64,000 nucleotides of DNA from Sphingomonas sp. (lineage in GTDB: Bacteria > Pseudomonadota > Alphaproteobacteria > Sphingomonadales > Sphingomonadaceae). The notes below the pieces were generated by a model, which was not told the origin of the DNA, did not search any database, and was given only the letters and a program-made list of their open reading frames with translations. Of this stretch, positions 45,373-54,507 are shown piece by piece. The stretch lies in assembly GCF_024508665.1 (NCBI RefSeq), contig NZ_JANINP010000006.1, forward strand, positions 1,230,001 through 1,294,000. Reading direction: 5' to 3'. How positions within the stretch are numbered: position 1 is the first letter of the stretch; each line of letters opens with the position of its first letter. The position numbers and the translations under genes were made by a program.

Positions 45373-45939
45373 TCACGCGATGAAACCGATCTTGATGCCC
45401 GCAGCTTGGCAGACGGCAAGGACGCGACCGATCTCGAGCGTCGGCTTGCCTTTCTCGAGTTCGATGAGGAAGCGGCGTCCGACCCCAGCGAGATCGGCGA
45501 AACGCTGTTGCGTCATGCCCATCGCGCGGCGTGCCCCGCGTACCTGGCGGCCGATATCGGCCGCCGAGCCGATCACCTTGGCCGAGCTGCTTTTCTCAGC
45601 CGGCTTGGTCACCGCTCGCTCGCGGTTGACCGGTTTGAGATCGCGGGGCGCTGCGCCGATCTGGTCGAGAACATCGCGCGCCGGTGAGCGATAGGCCGGG
45701 TTGAGTTCCGGCATGCTCAATTGCCGCTTGGTCTCGGCTGCCAGCCCCGCGGTAGCCGATGAGTTTTCAGTCAAGTTGGTCAAGCCCCGGGAGCTTGCGG
45801 CATTCGCGCGTGCCGCCGGTGCGTCGCCGACTATCGCACTAGGCGCGGTGAGACCGAGCGCCTTTTGAGCCTGGACGAGCGGATCCCTGGCCATGGCATC
45901 TGCCAGACGATCAAGAGGGGACTGAGGAGCGCGTGTCAC
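45373..45939 (-). CDS. XRE/HipB-like HTH protein with long N-terminal extension
   Basis: C-terminal IGRQVRGARRAMGMTQQRFADLAGVGRRFLIELEKGKPTLEIGRVLAVCQAAGIKIGFI is HipB-like; no hipA alongside. Confidence 0.75.
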   Translation of the reverse strand: MTRAPQSPLDRLADAMARDPLVQAQKALGLTAPSAIVGDAPAARANAASSRGLTNLTENSSATAGLAAETKRQLSMPELNPAYRSPARDVLDQIGAAPRDLKPVNRERAVTKPAEKSSSAKVIGSAADIGRQVRGARRAMGMTQQRFADLAGVGRRFLIELEKGKPTLEIGRVLAVCQAAGIKIGFIA

Positions 45940-46205
45940 TTAAGTTGTTCCCGTTCGGGCACTTTTAGAAGTGGCCGCCAGTAAAGAAATCAAGAATGTT
46001 CCTGATCGGGATCATTGCAGGGATAAACCAGCAATAGAGTTGAGTAGTCCCCGTTCGGGAACATCGAATTGGAGGCGCTCGGCAACCGCCATTGGTCAGC
46101 AACCGTCCGTTCGCCCCTGCTTGGTCATCGACAATGACTGGCTGAGACTTGGCGGTGCTTGGGAATTCTCTTTCGCCTGACTCATCGGTCACCGGCCTCT
46201 TGGCA

Positions 46206-47327
46206 CTATGCCGGGTCCGCTTTGACTAGCGAATAGCTCGTGCTGCGCCCGCCGGCCTCGTCTCGTACGAGCACGCCTTTCTTGACTAGATCAACTATGT
46301 CTCGCGAGGCCGTATCCTGGGAAGCCTTGGTGAGCTTGGCCCATTTGCTGCTGGTCAGTTTTCCCTCAAACCCGTTCAGCACGCGATTGAGGACTTTGCG
46401 TTGCCGGTCGTTCATCACGACTTGGGCGTGCTTTTCCCAGAAGTGCGCTTTCTCGAGCACGCCGCCGAGCAATTGGTCGGCCTGAGCGATGGCGCGAGCG
46501 AGGCAGTCAAGGAACCAGTCGAGCCATGTGGTGATGTCGAGATCGCTCTTCTGGGTGCGTTCCAGCATGTGATAATAATCGGCGCGCTCAGTCCGGATTT
46601 GTGCGGACATGCTATAGAAGCGCTGCGCGCTATTCTCCGACCGCGCGAGTGCCATGTCGGTGATGGCACGCGCGATGCGCCCATTTCCATCCTCGAACGG
46701 ATGGATTGTGACGAACCATAAGTGCGCGATGCCCGCCTTGAGCACTTGGTCGATCCCCTGGTCTGCTTCGAACCAGGCAAGAAATGAGGCCATTTCCGCC
46801 GGGATCAGACCTGCAGCAGGCGCCTCGAAATGGATTTTTTCCCGGCCAAAGGGGCCCGAGACGACTTGCATCGGGCCGCCTGCGTCCTCGCGCCATGTTC
46901 CGACGACAATCTTGTTGAGGCCGCTGCGTCCTGTTGGAAACAGCGCTGCATGCCAGCTGAGCAATCGTTCCTCGGTCAAAGGCTCGGCATAACGCTGGGT
47001 TGCGTCAAGCATCATGTCGACGACGCCCTCTACGTCGCGATCGGCCGGGACCAGGCCCACCACGTCCATTCCCAGCCGCCGGGCAATGGACGATCGGACT
47101 TGGTCAAGATTGAGATGCTCGCCTTCGATTTCGGAGGATTTGAGCACGTCCGCAGTCAGTGTTTCCAGGACGGCTTCGCTGCGCAACTGGAAGCCGAGCG
47201 ATTCCATTCGGCCGAGTAGACGACCCTGGCTATGACGCACCCCGGCCAGGCGCGCGGCAAGCATGTTGAGGTTCCACCGCAGGTCGGGCCAGGCACCTAG
47301 TTCATGGATATAGGTCATTCTCCGCAT
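46206..47327 (-). CDS. Fic-family protein (Fic/DOC with C-terminal winged-helix region)
   Basis: HPFEDGNGRIARA Fic motif; SSEIEGE inhibitory-helix motif; C-terminal ASRDIVDLVKKGVLVRDEAGGRSTSYSL. Confidence 0.92.
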   Translation of the reverse strand: MRRMTYIHELGAWPDLRWNLNMLAARLAGVRHSQGRLLGRMESLGFQLRSEAVLETLTADVLKSSEIEGEHLNLDQVRSSIARRLGMDVVGLVPADRDVEGVVDMMLDATQRYAEPLTEERLLSWHAALFPTGRSGLNKIVVGTWREDAGGPMQVVSGPFGREKIHFEAPAAGLIPAEMASFLAWFEADQGIDQVLKAGIAHLWFVTIHPFEDGNGRIARAITDMALARSENSAQRFYSMSAQIRTERADYYHMLERTQKSDLDITTWLDWFLDCLARAIAQADQLLGGVLEKAHFWEKHAQVVMNDRQRKVLNRVLNGFEGKLTSSKWAKLTKASQDTASRDIVDLVKKGVLVRDEAGGRSTSYSLVKADPA

Positions 47328-47415
47328 CCTTTGCGGAGAATATAGTCAATATTCTCCGCATGAAAAGCGATATTCACCGCAAAATCTGCGGCGATAATTC
47401 CTTATATTCTCCGCA
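47319..47415. promoter_or_regulatory. Array of ATATTCTCCGCA operator-like repeats upstream of and overlapping the fic start
   Basis: ATTCTCCGCAT 47318-47327, TGCGGAGAATAT 47332-47343, ATATTCTCCGCA 47349-47360, ATATTCACCGCA 47370-47381, ATATTCTCCGCA 47404-47415. Confidence 0.7.
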
Positions 47416-47539
47416 TGACACGATCGGGCCTCGCTTGTCGCGCGCCGGGGCATCGGCGAAGCCGGCTGGCGGCGCAGGCTATCATGTTGGGACCAGAGAT
47501 CACGGCCCGAGCTGCACGGCTTGAGGGGGGGCGAGCTTT

Positions 47540-47865
47540 CCGCAACCAGGAACAGAGCGGGTGAGTAGTCCGCGCTCGGCGAGATTAGCCGTCAATTGCA
47601 TGATGCCCAACGTCCATCGCAATGCTACGGCCGAGCTGGTCACGCGACTTCCCAACGTGCCGAGCTTGAGTCTTGCGATCCGGGCGAAGTGGCGTTCCTT
47701 GGGGGTGAAGCCTTTGCCAGGCGCGTTCCTATCCTTAGTGGGCACGAACAACCTGCCCAGGAAATGCTGCGACGCCATCGGGATAATCGAGCTCGCTCAT
47801 TGTCTGGCGGACCGGTCTTGGGGCGACCGGCTGATCGCATGCATCGAACCCGTCCGCTCGCCCAA
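47540..47865 (-). pseudogene. C-terminal remnant of XylX-like FAH-family dehydratase, frameshifted
   Basis: RQTMSELDYPDG / FLGRLFVPTKDRNAPGKGFTPKERHFARIARLKLGTLGSRVTSSAVALRWTLGIMQLTANLAERGLL aligns with the C-terminus of 51622-52782. Confidence 0.75.
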
Positions 47866-48246
47866 TAATCTTTTATCTACGATGTCTTGCTGGGGTTCGG
47901 CGGCGCTCGGGCGTCTTTCGGTCGGAAGTGAGAGCCGAAGTGACATGACGGACATATCACCGCGGCCGAGCTACTGGCTATTCTCGCGCAGCCAAATCGG
48001 AAAAAAGCAAATCGCATCGCATAGTCGGGAAACCGAATTTTTCAGCTCGCGATCATCGATTCCGGGCTTACATCGTCATTTGAATTCGGGCCCTGAAACG
48101 CCACTCAGATCGAACGCAAAAAATGCCGATTGCGAAAAAGGAAATTTTCCGCGAAAAAATGAGGGCATTTTAAACGCCCGTTCAGGCGCATCCCGATAGT
48201 GCGATCGTGCGTTGGAAAAATGCTACGGCAAAAGGAGGCCGGAAAA

Positions 48247-48426
48247 ATGACGCTCGCGCAGCGCAACGCAGAAATCCTCAAGCTCCTTGAGGAACAGACG
48301 AAGCGCAATTCCGCTTCGCCGGCCGCCGCGCGCGCGTCGCTGATCGCCGAAGGCATCTATACCAAGAAGGGCAAGCTGCGCGTCGAATATGGCGGCAAGT
48401 CGAAGAAGGGCGCCGTCGCGGCTTGA
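48247..48426 (+). CDS. Small 59-aa protein, possible antitoxin
   Basis: AAAGGAGG RBS-like sequence upstream; MTLAQRNAEILKLLEEQTKRNSASPAAARASLIAEGIYTKKGKLRVEYGG; overlaps downstream gene. Confidence 0.6.
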   Translation: MTLAQRNAEILKLLEEQTKRNSASPAAARASLIAEGIYTKKGKLRVEYGGKSKKGAVAA

Positions 48427-49028
48427 GCCGTCTCGCCACGTCGTTCGTCCTCGCTTATCATGGCTGCGACGCTCGCGTCGCCGACAAAGCGGTTTCTGGC
48501 GACATCGATATCCTCAAAAGCGAAAAGGCCTATGACTGGCTCGGACCGGGTGCCTATTTTTGGGAATCCGATCCCCAGCGCGCGCTGGAATGGGCGAAGG
48601 AAAAAGCCGCGCGCGGCGATTACCGCAAGCCGGCGGTGATCGGGGCGGTGGTCGATCTCGGGCATTGTCTCGATCTCGTTGCCCGCGAAAATCTCGAACT
48701 GGTGCGAGGCGCGTTCAAGGCCTTCAAGGCCGAGCAGAAAGCATCCGGCCTCCAGCTCCCCGAAAATAAGAGCATCAAGGGGAAACGAGACGACGACCGC
48801 ATCCTGCGTTTTCTCGACTGCGCCGTGATCCGCCACCTGCATTCGGCTATTGAACGCGTGGAAGAGGATAAGCGTATCGTCCAACCGTTCGATACGGTGC
48901 GCGGCATGTTCACCGAAGGACGGCGCCTTTATCCGGGCTGCGGATATCGGGAGAAGACACACGTCCAGATCGCGGTTCGTAACCAGGCCTGTATCAAGGG
49001 CATCTTCTATCCGCGCAATTCGATGTGA
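48423..49028 (+). CDS. Uncharacterised ~200-aa protein with ADP-ribosyltransferase-like N-terminus
   Basis: FVLAYHGCDARVADKAVSGD...WLGPGAYFWESDPQRALEWAKEKA; TTG start overlapping stop of 48247-48426. Confidence 0.65.
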   Translation: MSRLATSFVLAYHGCDARVADKAVSGDIDILKSEKAYDWLGPGAYFWESDPQRALEWAKEKAARGDYRKPAVIGAVVDLGHCLDLVARENLELVRGAFKAFKAEQKASGLQLPENKSIKGKRDDDRILRFLDCAVIRHLHSAIERVEEDKRIVQPFDTVRGMFTEGRRLYPGCGYREKTHVQIAVRNQACIKGIFYPRNSM

Positions 49029-49206
49029 GCCTTGCCTCGGTTGCGAGGCGTGAGGTGAAATCGCAGGCGCGCGATCCGTTGTCCTTATCTCAGGGCATAT
49101 CTGCGAGGGACCCTGGCGAGTCGATTCTAACTCTGCCGACCTGATTGCCGCACCAAGCGACGCAAAATTGCGGAACTATGTAGCAAATGCACCGACGCGC
49201 AGATGG

Positions 49207-50307
49207 TTATCCGTCTGCGCGCTGGTCGTTGCCATCGTTCGTTGGGTGCTCCTCGTGAACAAGATTGGCACGATACGTCTGGGTGCACAGGCGATCTTCT
49301 TCCCAACGCCGCTCGCTTTTGCTGAGGGACGGGGTCCGCGTTCCATCATCGGCATAGCTCTGCAAGAACCACGATCGCCAACTAAACTGCACGATATCAT
49401 CTCTGTTGATCGTCCTATAAGTTACGGCAGCAAGCAAAATAGGATGACAGAATTCAGGGTGTTGCGGCGCGCTCCACCAAGAAAGCTCTTTAGCGTTGAA
49501 CGTTTCGTCGAAGGTCTCGATTTCTATATCAGCGGGCAGCAGTACGTTTGTAGGCTGCATGGGTGCCTCGTTCCGCCATTCCTCGATGATTTTGTTTACC
49601 CGCGCGCGAATCTCCTCGTAGGGTTCGTCTTGCTTCCAGAATAGGACACGGTAATGCAACTCGAAATGGGTCGCTGGAGTTTGGCCAATGTTCTCAGCGG
49701 AGAACTCGATGTTGAAGCGCAGGGATCCCTCACGAGGCTGAGTAACCAGGATTGGTTTGACCGTCAGCCTAACCCAAGCGCGTTGTGCGGCGCTAAATTG
49801 GGCAGCTTGCGCGGTCGCAGCCTGTGCATTGCGCTCAGCTATCCCGAGCGCTCGAGCCTGATCAGCATCGGCTTTTCGGGCTTCGCGACGCGATCGGCGT
49901 TCAAACAGCAGGTTCAGGCGATTTCCGCGACGCGCCTCGCCGAGCGCGCCATTCGTCTGCCAGATAGTGACGATAAGTCCGCCAACGGTAATCAGGCTAA
50001 GGACGGTCCCGACGATCGCTGCTATCGTTGCAAGTCTGGCTTCGTCCGCCGCTTTCTCCGCGGCGATGGCGGCGCGCCATTGGGCGCACAGGTCGGCAGT
50101 ATCGTGGTTCTGTGCGGAATAGCAGCCGTCGGAATATCGATCGCGATACGGCCGATAAGGGGGCGACTCTGAGGGTGCGGGTCGTGGCGCTGAGACAGTA
50201 TTCTGAGTGCCGCTGGGGCTACCGGGCTGCTCGGCTGGTCGTTGAGCACCGCATAGCGCTAGCCATCCGACAACCGCAAAGACGATGCTCCGATAGCCTC
50301 TAGGCAT
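49207..50307 (-). CDS. Hypothetical membrane-anchored protein
   Basis: Signal/TM segments (LATIAAIVGTVLSLITVGGLIVTIWQ), coiled region, globular C-terminus. Confidence 0.65.
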   Translation of the reverse strand: MPRGYRSIVFAVVGWLALCGAQRPAEQPGSPSGTQNTVSAPRPAPSESPPYRPYRDRYSDGCYSAQNHDTADLCAQWRAAIAAEKAADEARLATIAAIVGTVLSLITVGGLIVTIWQTNGALGEARRGNRLNLLFERRSRREARKADADQARALGIAERNAQAATAQAAQFSAAQRAWVRLTVKPILVTQPREGSLRFNIEFSAENIGQTPATHFELHYRVLFWKQDEPYEEIRARVNKIIEEWRNEAPMQPTNVLLPADIEIETFDETFNAKELSWWSAPQHPEFCHPILLAAVTYRTINRDDIVQFSWRSWFLQSYADDGTRTPSLSKSERRWEEDRLCTQTYRANLVHEEHPTNDGNDQRADG

Positions 50308-50645
50308 TGGATCAAGAATACCGCTGTCAATTTGCCCCGGCTGGCCTTGTTGCGCACGTTGGGTTCGGAGTCCATCATGCCAATGTTCGCGAGCTTTGCG
50401 ACCAAGTCGGCATTGGCCATCCCATCGCGGGCCAGCTTGGGCCTTGAGGAGCCGTTTGACCTCGACCCGAGCTAATTGGGGTACCCGCGCGGCGTCAATT
50501 CCGCCAATCCGGACGCAAGCGGTTGCATCCGGGGCCGTGGAGGGCTTACACCCTACGCGTGAGAGCATGCTCCTGCGTCCGGCCACACCCCTCCGCTGGC
50601 CGGACGCGGTTGCAGTAACGCACAATACGTCTGGGAGGGGCGCGA

Positions 50646-50966
50646 ATGATCGGCTTGGCAATGTTGCTGGTGGCAACGGCGCCACAGCAAGAACCGGCGA
50701 TGATGTACGGTTTTCCGTCGGCGCAATCCTGTGGAGATTGGATCGCCGAGCGGCGTGGCAGCGGTCAAGCGCTGCAAGCGTGGGTTCTCGGGTTCATGAC
50801 CGGGTTCAACTTCTATGGCCCGGCTGGCTCTGGTGCCAACGATGATATGAGCGCCCAATCGATCATTTCTTATGTCGATGGGTATTGCGACAAGAACCGG
50901 CTAGATTCTGTCCTTCAGGCGACGGTGGCGCTCGTTAAAGACGTGCGTAAGCGCCGCGGACGCTAG
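50646..50966 (+). CDS. Small secreted hypothetical protein (HdeA/Rap1a-like pattern)
   Basis: Signal-like N-terminus; SCGDWIAERR...WVLGFMTGFNFYG...YVDGYCDKNRLDSVLQATVALVKDVRKR. Confidence 0.6.
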   Translation: MIGLAMLLVATAPQQEPAMMYGFPSAQSCGDWIAERRGSGQALQAWVLGFMTGFNFYGPAGSGANDDMSAQSIISYVDGYCDKNRLDSVLQATVALVKDVRKRRGR

Positions 50967-51159
50967 CGCACGATCTCCCAAGGCTGCCAGTATCTGCAAG
51001 GAAATCTGACAGTTTGCATCATGACCTGATACTCTGAAAAGGATCGGCGGGTTTGCAGTCCCGTCCGGTTGGCATCGAACGACGGGCCCTTTCGCGCGGA
51101 TCAAACTACGCGAATTGAGGGCACTTCCGATGAAGAAGCCGGCTACGGCGGCCCGAATC

Positions 51160-51489
51160 CTATAGCTCTTGCGCCCGGTCCGCTTGAGCTTCCAATTCCG
51201 CCACTGAAAATTCTCGAAGTGTCTGAAGAGACACTTCGAGAATGTCTATAGCCGAACTCCGTGCAGTTTCCTGCAATTCGATCATTGTTGCGTCGGGGCG
51301 CTTTGGGACGACCATGTTTAGAACGGCTCGCAAGATTGGACCGCAATCGCCTTCTCGGAATCCGAGAGATAAACTAGCCCATTGCTGGGTAGGGTCATTC
51401 GTGGGTGCGCCAATCCCGGACAACTGCGCTTCGTATAGAGTTAACATTCCCGCTCCCGCCTCATCTAAACAGGCGCAAGGCATACCCAA
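51160..51489 (-). CDS. Hypothetical protein
   Basis: 109-aa ORF; no recognised domain. Confidence 0.4.
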   Translation of the reverse strand: MGMPCACLDEAGAGMLTLYEAQLSGIGAPTNDPTQQWASLSLGFREGDCGPILRAVLNMVVPKRPDATMIELQETARSSAIDILEVSLQTLREFSVAELEAQADRAQEL

Positions 51490-51621
51490 ACGTCTTTCGC
51501 CATCCTAGGCTGGCAAGTTACCTTACGATCTCATTGCAGCAAAGCCGGGCTTCCTCGATAGACCGGACTAGCACCGTGGCGCGCTTGGGCGAGCGTGATA
51601 CCCGCCAGCTATGGGCGATCG

Positions 51622-52782
51622 TCAAATCGCACTGAGAGGAGATGGGGCTGGCGAGGCGAGTAATCCTCGCTCCGCTAGGTTCGCCATCAATTGAGTGATG
51701 CCGAACCGCCATCGGGGGGCTTTCGCAGAACTCGTCACGCGATTTTCGAGCATGCCGAGCCTGGCGCTCGAAATCCGCACGCAATCGCCTTCCTTGTGGG
51801 TGAATCCCATGCCCGGCGCGTCGCGGTCTTGGGTGGGCGCGAACATCGTACCGAGGAACAGGGCAAAGCCGTCGGGATAATCATGCTCGCTCATTGTCTG
51901 GCGAACGAGCTCCCGTGGCGATCGGCTGATCGCACGCATCGAGCCCGTCTCCTCGAGGTAAAAACCGTCCTCGCCGCGAATGGTGAGCGAAAGCTCGGCA
52001 TCCAATAGGTCGTCGAGCGAGAAGTGCTCGTCGAACAGCCTGATGAAGGGGCCGATCGCGCAAGAGGCGTTATTGTCCTTGCCCTTGCCGAGGAGGAGCG
52101 CCGAGCGGCCCTCGAAATCCCGCAGATTCACGTCATTGCCCAAGGTCGCGCCGATGATCGCGCCGGCGGAGTTGCAGACGAGCACGATCTCGGGCTCGGG
52201 ATTGTTCCAATGGGAGTCCGAGCGCACGCCGATCTCCGCGCTATGCCCGACCGAGGCAAGCACCGGCGCCTTGGTGAAGATCTCGGCATCGGGCCCGATC
52301 GCGACTTCGAGATATTGCGACCACAAGCCTTCGGCGATCAGCACATCCTTCAGCCAAAAGGCCGTGTCGCTTCCGGGCACGACAGTACCGAGCTCGCCCC
52401 CGAGTTTGGCGCCGATCCTCGTTTCGATCGTATGGCGCAGTTCAGTCGCCTTGCTCGCGTCGCCGCGCGCACGCTCCTCGATGACACGTTCGATCATCGA
52501 CGCGGCGAAAGTGACGCCCGCCGCCTTGATGCACTGAAGGTCGATCGGTGAGAGAAGCGGTTGGCTCGCGAAATCGAACTCCGAGACCGGGCCGAGCGAG
52601 CGTCCTCTACCCTGGCCAGGATTGACGGGCTCGAGGAGTGCGGAAACCGTCGGTGCGATCCCCGAACAATCGAATACATTTTCTCCGATCACGGCGATCG
52701 GACTAGGACCGGCCTCGGTCAGAATGCGCCCAATCAAGGCGGCACGACCAAGGTCGGTTGGCAGATGATCCATGATGTTCAT
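51622..52782 (-). CDS. FAH-family 2-keto-3-deoxy-sugar-acid dehydratase (XylX-like)
   Basis: GKGKDNNASCAIGPFIRLFDEHF, SPRELVRQTMSEHDYPDGFALFLGTMFAPTQDRDAPGMGFTHKEGDCVRIS. Confidence 0.8.
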   Translation of the reverse strand: MNIMDHLPTDLGRAALIGRILTEAGPSPIAVIGENVFDCSGIAPTVSALLEPVNPGQGRGRSLGPVSEFDFASQPLLSPIDLQCIKAAGVTFAASMIERVIEERARGDASKATELRHTIETRIGAKLGGELGTVVPGSDTAFWLKDVLIAEGLWSQYLEVAIGPDAEIFTKAPVLASVGHSAEIGVRSDSHWNNPEPEIVLVCNSAGAIIGATLGNDVNLRDFEGRSALLLGKGKDNNASCAIGPFIRLFDEHFSLDDLLDAELSLTIRGEDGFYLEETGSMRAISRSPRELVRQTMSEHDYPDGFALFLGTMFAPTQDRDAPGMGFTHKEGDCVRISSARLGMLENRVTSSAKAPRWRFGITQLMANLAERGLLASPAPSPLSAI

Positions 52783-53047
52783 GTGCTGTCGTTCGGCTCC
52801 CTGGTGCCTGGCCCCCCGGAAGGGGAAGCCCCTGCCGTTCAGTGGAGGAAACGTGTCGCGCTGGCGTCGCCCTCAAGCGGCGCGCTGGTCGGGTAAGGGG
52901 CATTAGAAACCGACGGCCGTCAGTCGCGCACCGCACAGACAGGATCGGGCGTCCCAGGCAATCGACCAGCATCTTCGCATGACGAACGTCCAGCAGTTCA
53001 GGGGCAAGCGGAGCCAAGTATCGCCCGCCTGTCACGATGATGCGGTC

Positions 53048-53095
53048 GAGCGGAATTCCGCTCATATAGGCCGTTATGAGCGGAATTCCGCATCA
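53048..53095. promoter_or_regulatory. Tandem palindromes GAGCGGAATTCCGCTC / TGAGCGGAATTCCGCATCA
   Basis: Two GCGGAATTCCGC dyads 30 bp centre to centre, between divergent genes. Confidence 0.65.
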
Positions 53096-53292
53096 CGCGG
53101 CTGGCAAGGAAAATTCTCAAAATCGACCAAAGTACGGTTACCAGGCCCGGCAAACGTTCCTGCCCCAAAGAACAAATCGCAGGAGGGGCGCGTGCCGATC
53201 ATTTCATCCGAGCTTCAAACAGGCCGCCTTGCCGATGGCGGCGGAAGCGTGCTGCATGCCGGCCGCAAGGACGTACCGCGAGCACTGGCGTC

Positions 53293-54507
53293 GTGACGCG
53301 CATCACCGCGATCGAGACGCTGCGTCTCGCCGAACATCCCAACGTCTTGTGGGTGCATGTCGAAAGCGACGACGGCGCCAAGGGCTTGGGCGAGACCTAT
53401 TTCATGCCCAGGGCTGTCGAGGCCTATATCCATGAATGGGCAGCGCCGCGGCTGATCGGTCAGAAGCTGGATTCGATCGAGCGGCTGGTGCGGACCCTGC
53501 GGCCCTATCTCGGCAACCGGTCCGCCGGCGTCGAAATGCGCGGCAACAGTGCGATCGACATCGCCTTGTGGGACTTGATGTCGCGCCTCGACGGCAAGCC
53601 GCTGGTCGACATGCTGGGCGGCCGGATGCGCGATACCCTGCGCATCTACAATACCTGCGCGGGCCCCGCTTACATGCGCGGTGCCACCGGCCAGCGCAGC
53701 GCCAATTGGGGTCTTGGGGCGGGAGGCGATTATGATGACCTCAACGCCTTTTTGACCCGTGCCGGCGATCTTGCCGAAAGCCTGCTCGACGAAGGCATCA
53801 CCGCCATGAAGATCTGGCCGTTCGACCAGGCGGCCGAGGCGCATGACGGGTTCGACATCGCGCCAGACGAATTGCGGGCCGCGCTCGAGCCGTTCGAGGC
53901 GATCCGTGCCCGTGTCGGCGACCGGATCGATATCATGGTCGAGTTCCATTCGCTCTGGACGCTGCCCCCTGCGCTCAAGATCGCGCGCGCGCTCGCCCCT
54001 TTTGCGACCTATTGGCACGAGGATCCCGTCCGGACCGACAATCTTTCGGACCTGCGCCGCTATGCCGAGGCGAGCCCGGCCCCCGTCTGCGCGTCCGAGA
54101 CGTTGGCCGGTGTCGCGGGATTCCGCGATCTGCTCGAGACCGGCGCCGCCGGGATCGTCATGCCCGACCTTTCCTGGTGCGGCGGGCTCGGCGAAGCGCG
54201 CAAGATCGCTATCCTGGCCGATGCCTGGCGACTGCCGATCGCGCCCCATGATTGTACGGGACCCGTCGTCCTTGCCGCCTCGACCCATCTCGGCCTCGCC
54301 AGCCCCAATGCGCTCATCCAGGAGACCGTCAGGGCCTATTATCGCGGCTGGTATCGCGACGTGGTCACCGCCGTTCCTCCAATCGCCGATGGCAGGATCG
54401 GCGTCCCCGACGGACCCGGCCTCGGCCTCGAGCTCGATCCCGATCTGGCCCGCAAATTCACGCTCACGCGCCAGCGCACCGACAAGGAGGGCCACCAATG
54501 CCTGTGA
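53293..54507 (+). CDS. Mandelate racemase/muconate lactonizing (enolase superfamily) sugar-acid dehydratase
   Basis: GNSAIDIALWDLMSRLDGKPLVDMLGG, ITAMKIWPFD, VEFHSLW, HEDP, CASETLAG, MPDLSWCGGLGEARKIA. Confidence 0.9.
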   Translation: MTRITAIETLRLAEHPNVLWVHVESDDGAKGLGETYFMPRAVEAYIHEWAAPRLIGQKLDSIERLVRTLRPYLGNRSAGVEMRGNSAIDIALWDLMSRLDGKPLVDMLGGRMRDTLRIYNTCAGPAYMRGATGQRSANWGLGAGGDYDDLNAFLTRAGDLAESLLDEGITAMKIWPFDQAAEAHDGFDIAPDELRAALEPFEAIRARVGDRIDIMVEFHSLWTLPPALKIARALAPFATYWHEDPVRTDNLSDLRRYAEASPAPVCASETLAGVAGFRDLLETGAAGIVMPDLSWCGGLGEARKIAILADAWRLPIAPHDCTGPVVLAASTHLGLASPNALIQETVRAYYRGWYRDVVTAVPPIADGRIGVPDGPGLGLELDPDLARKFTLTRQRTDKEGHQCL

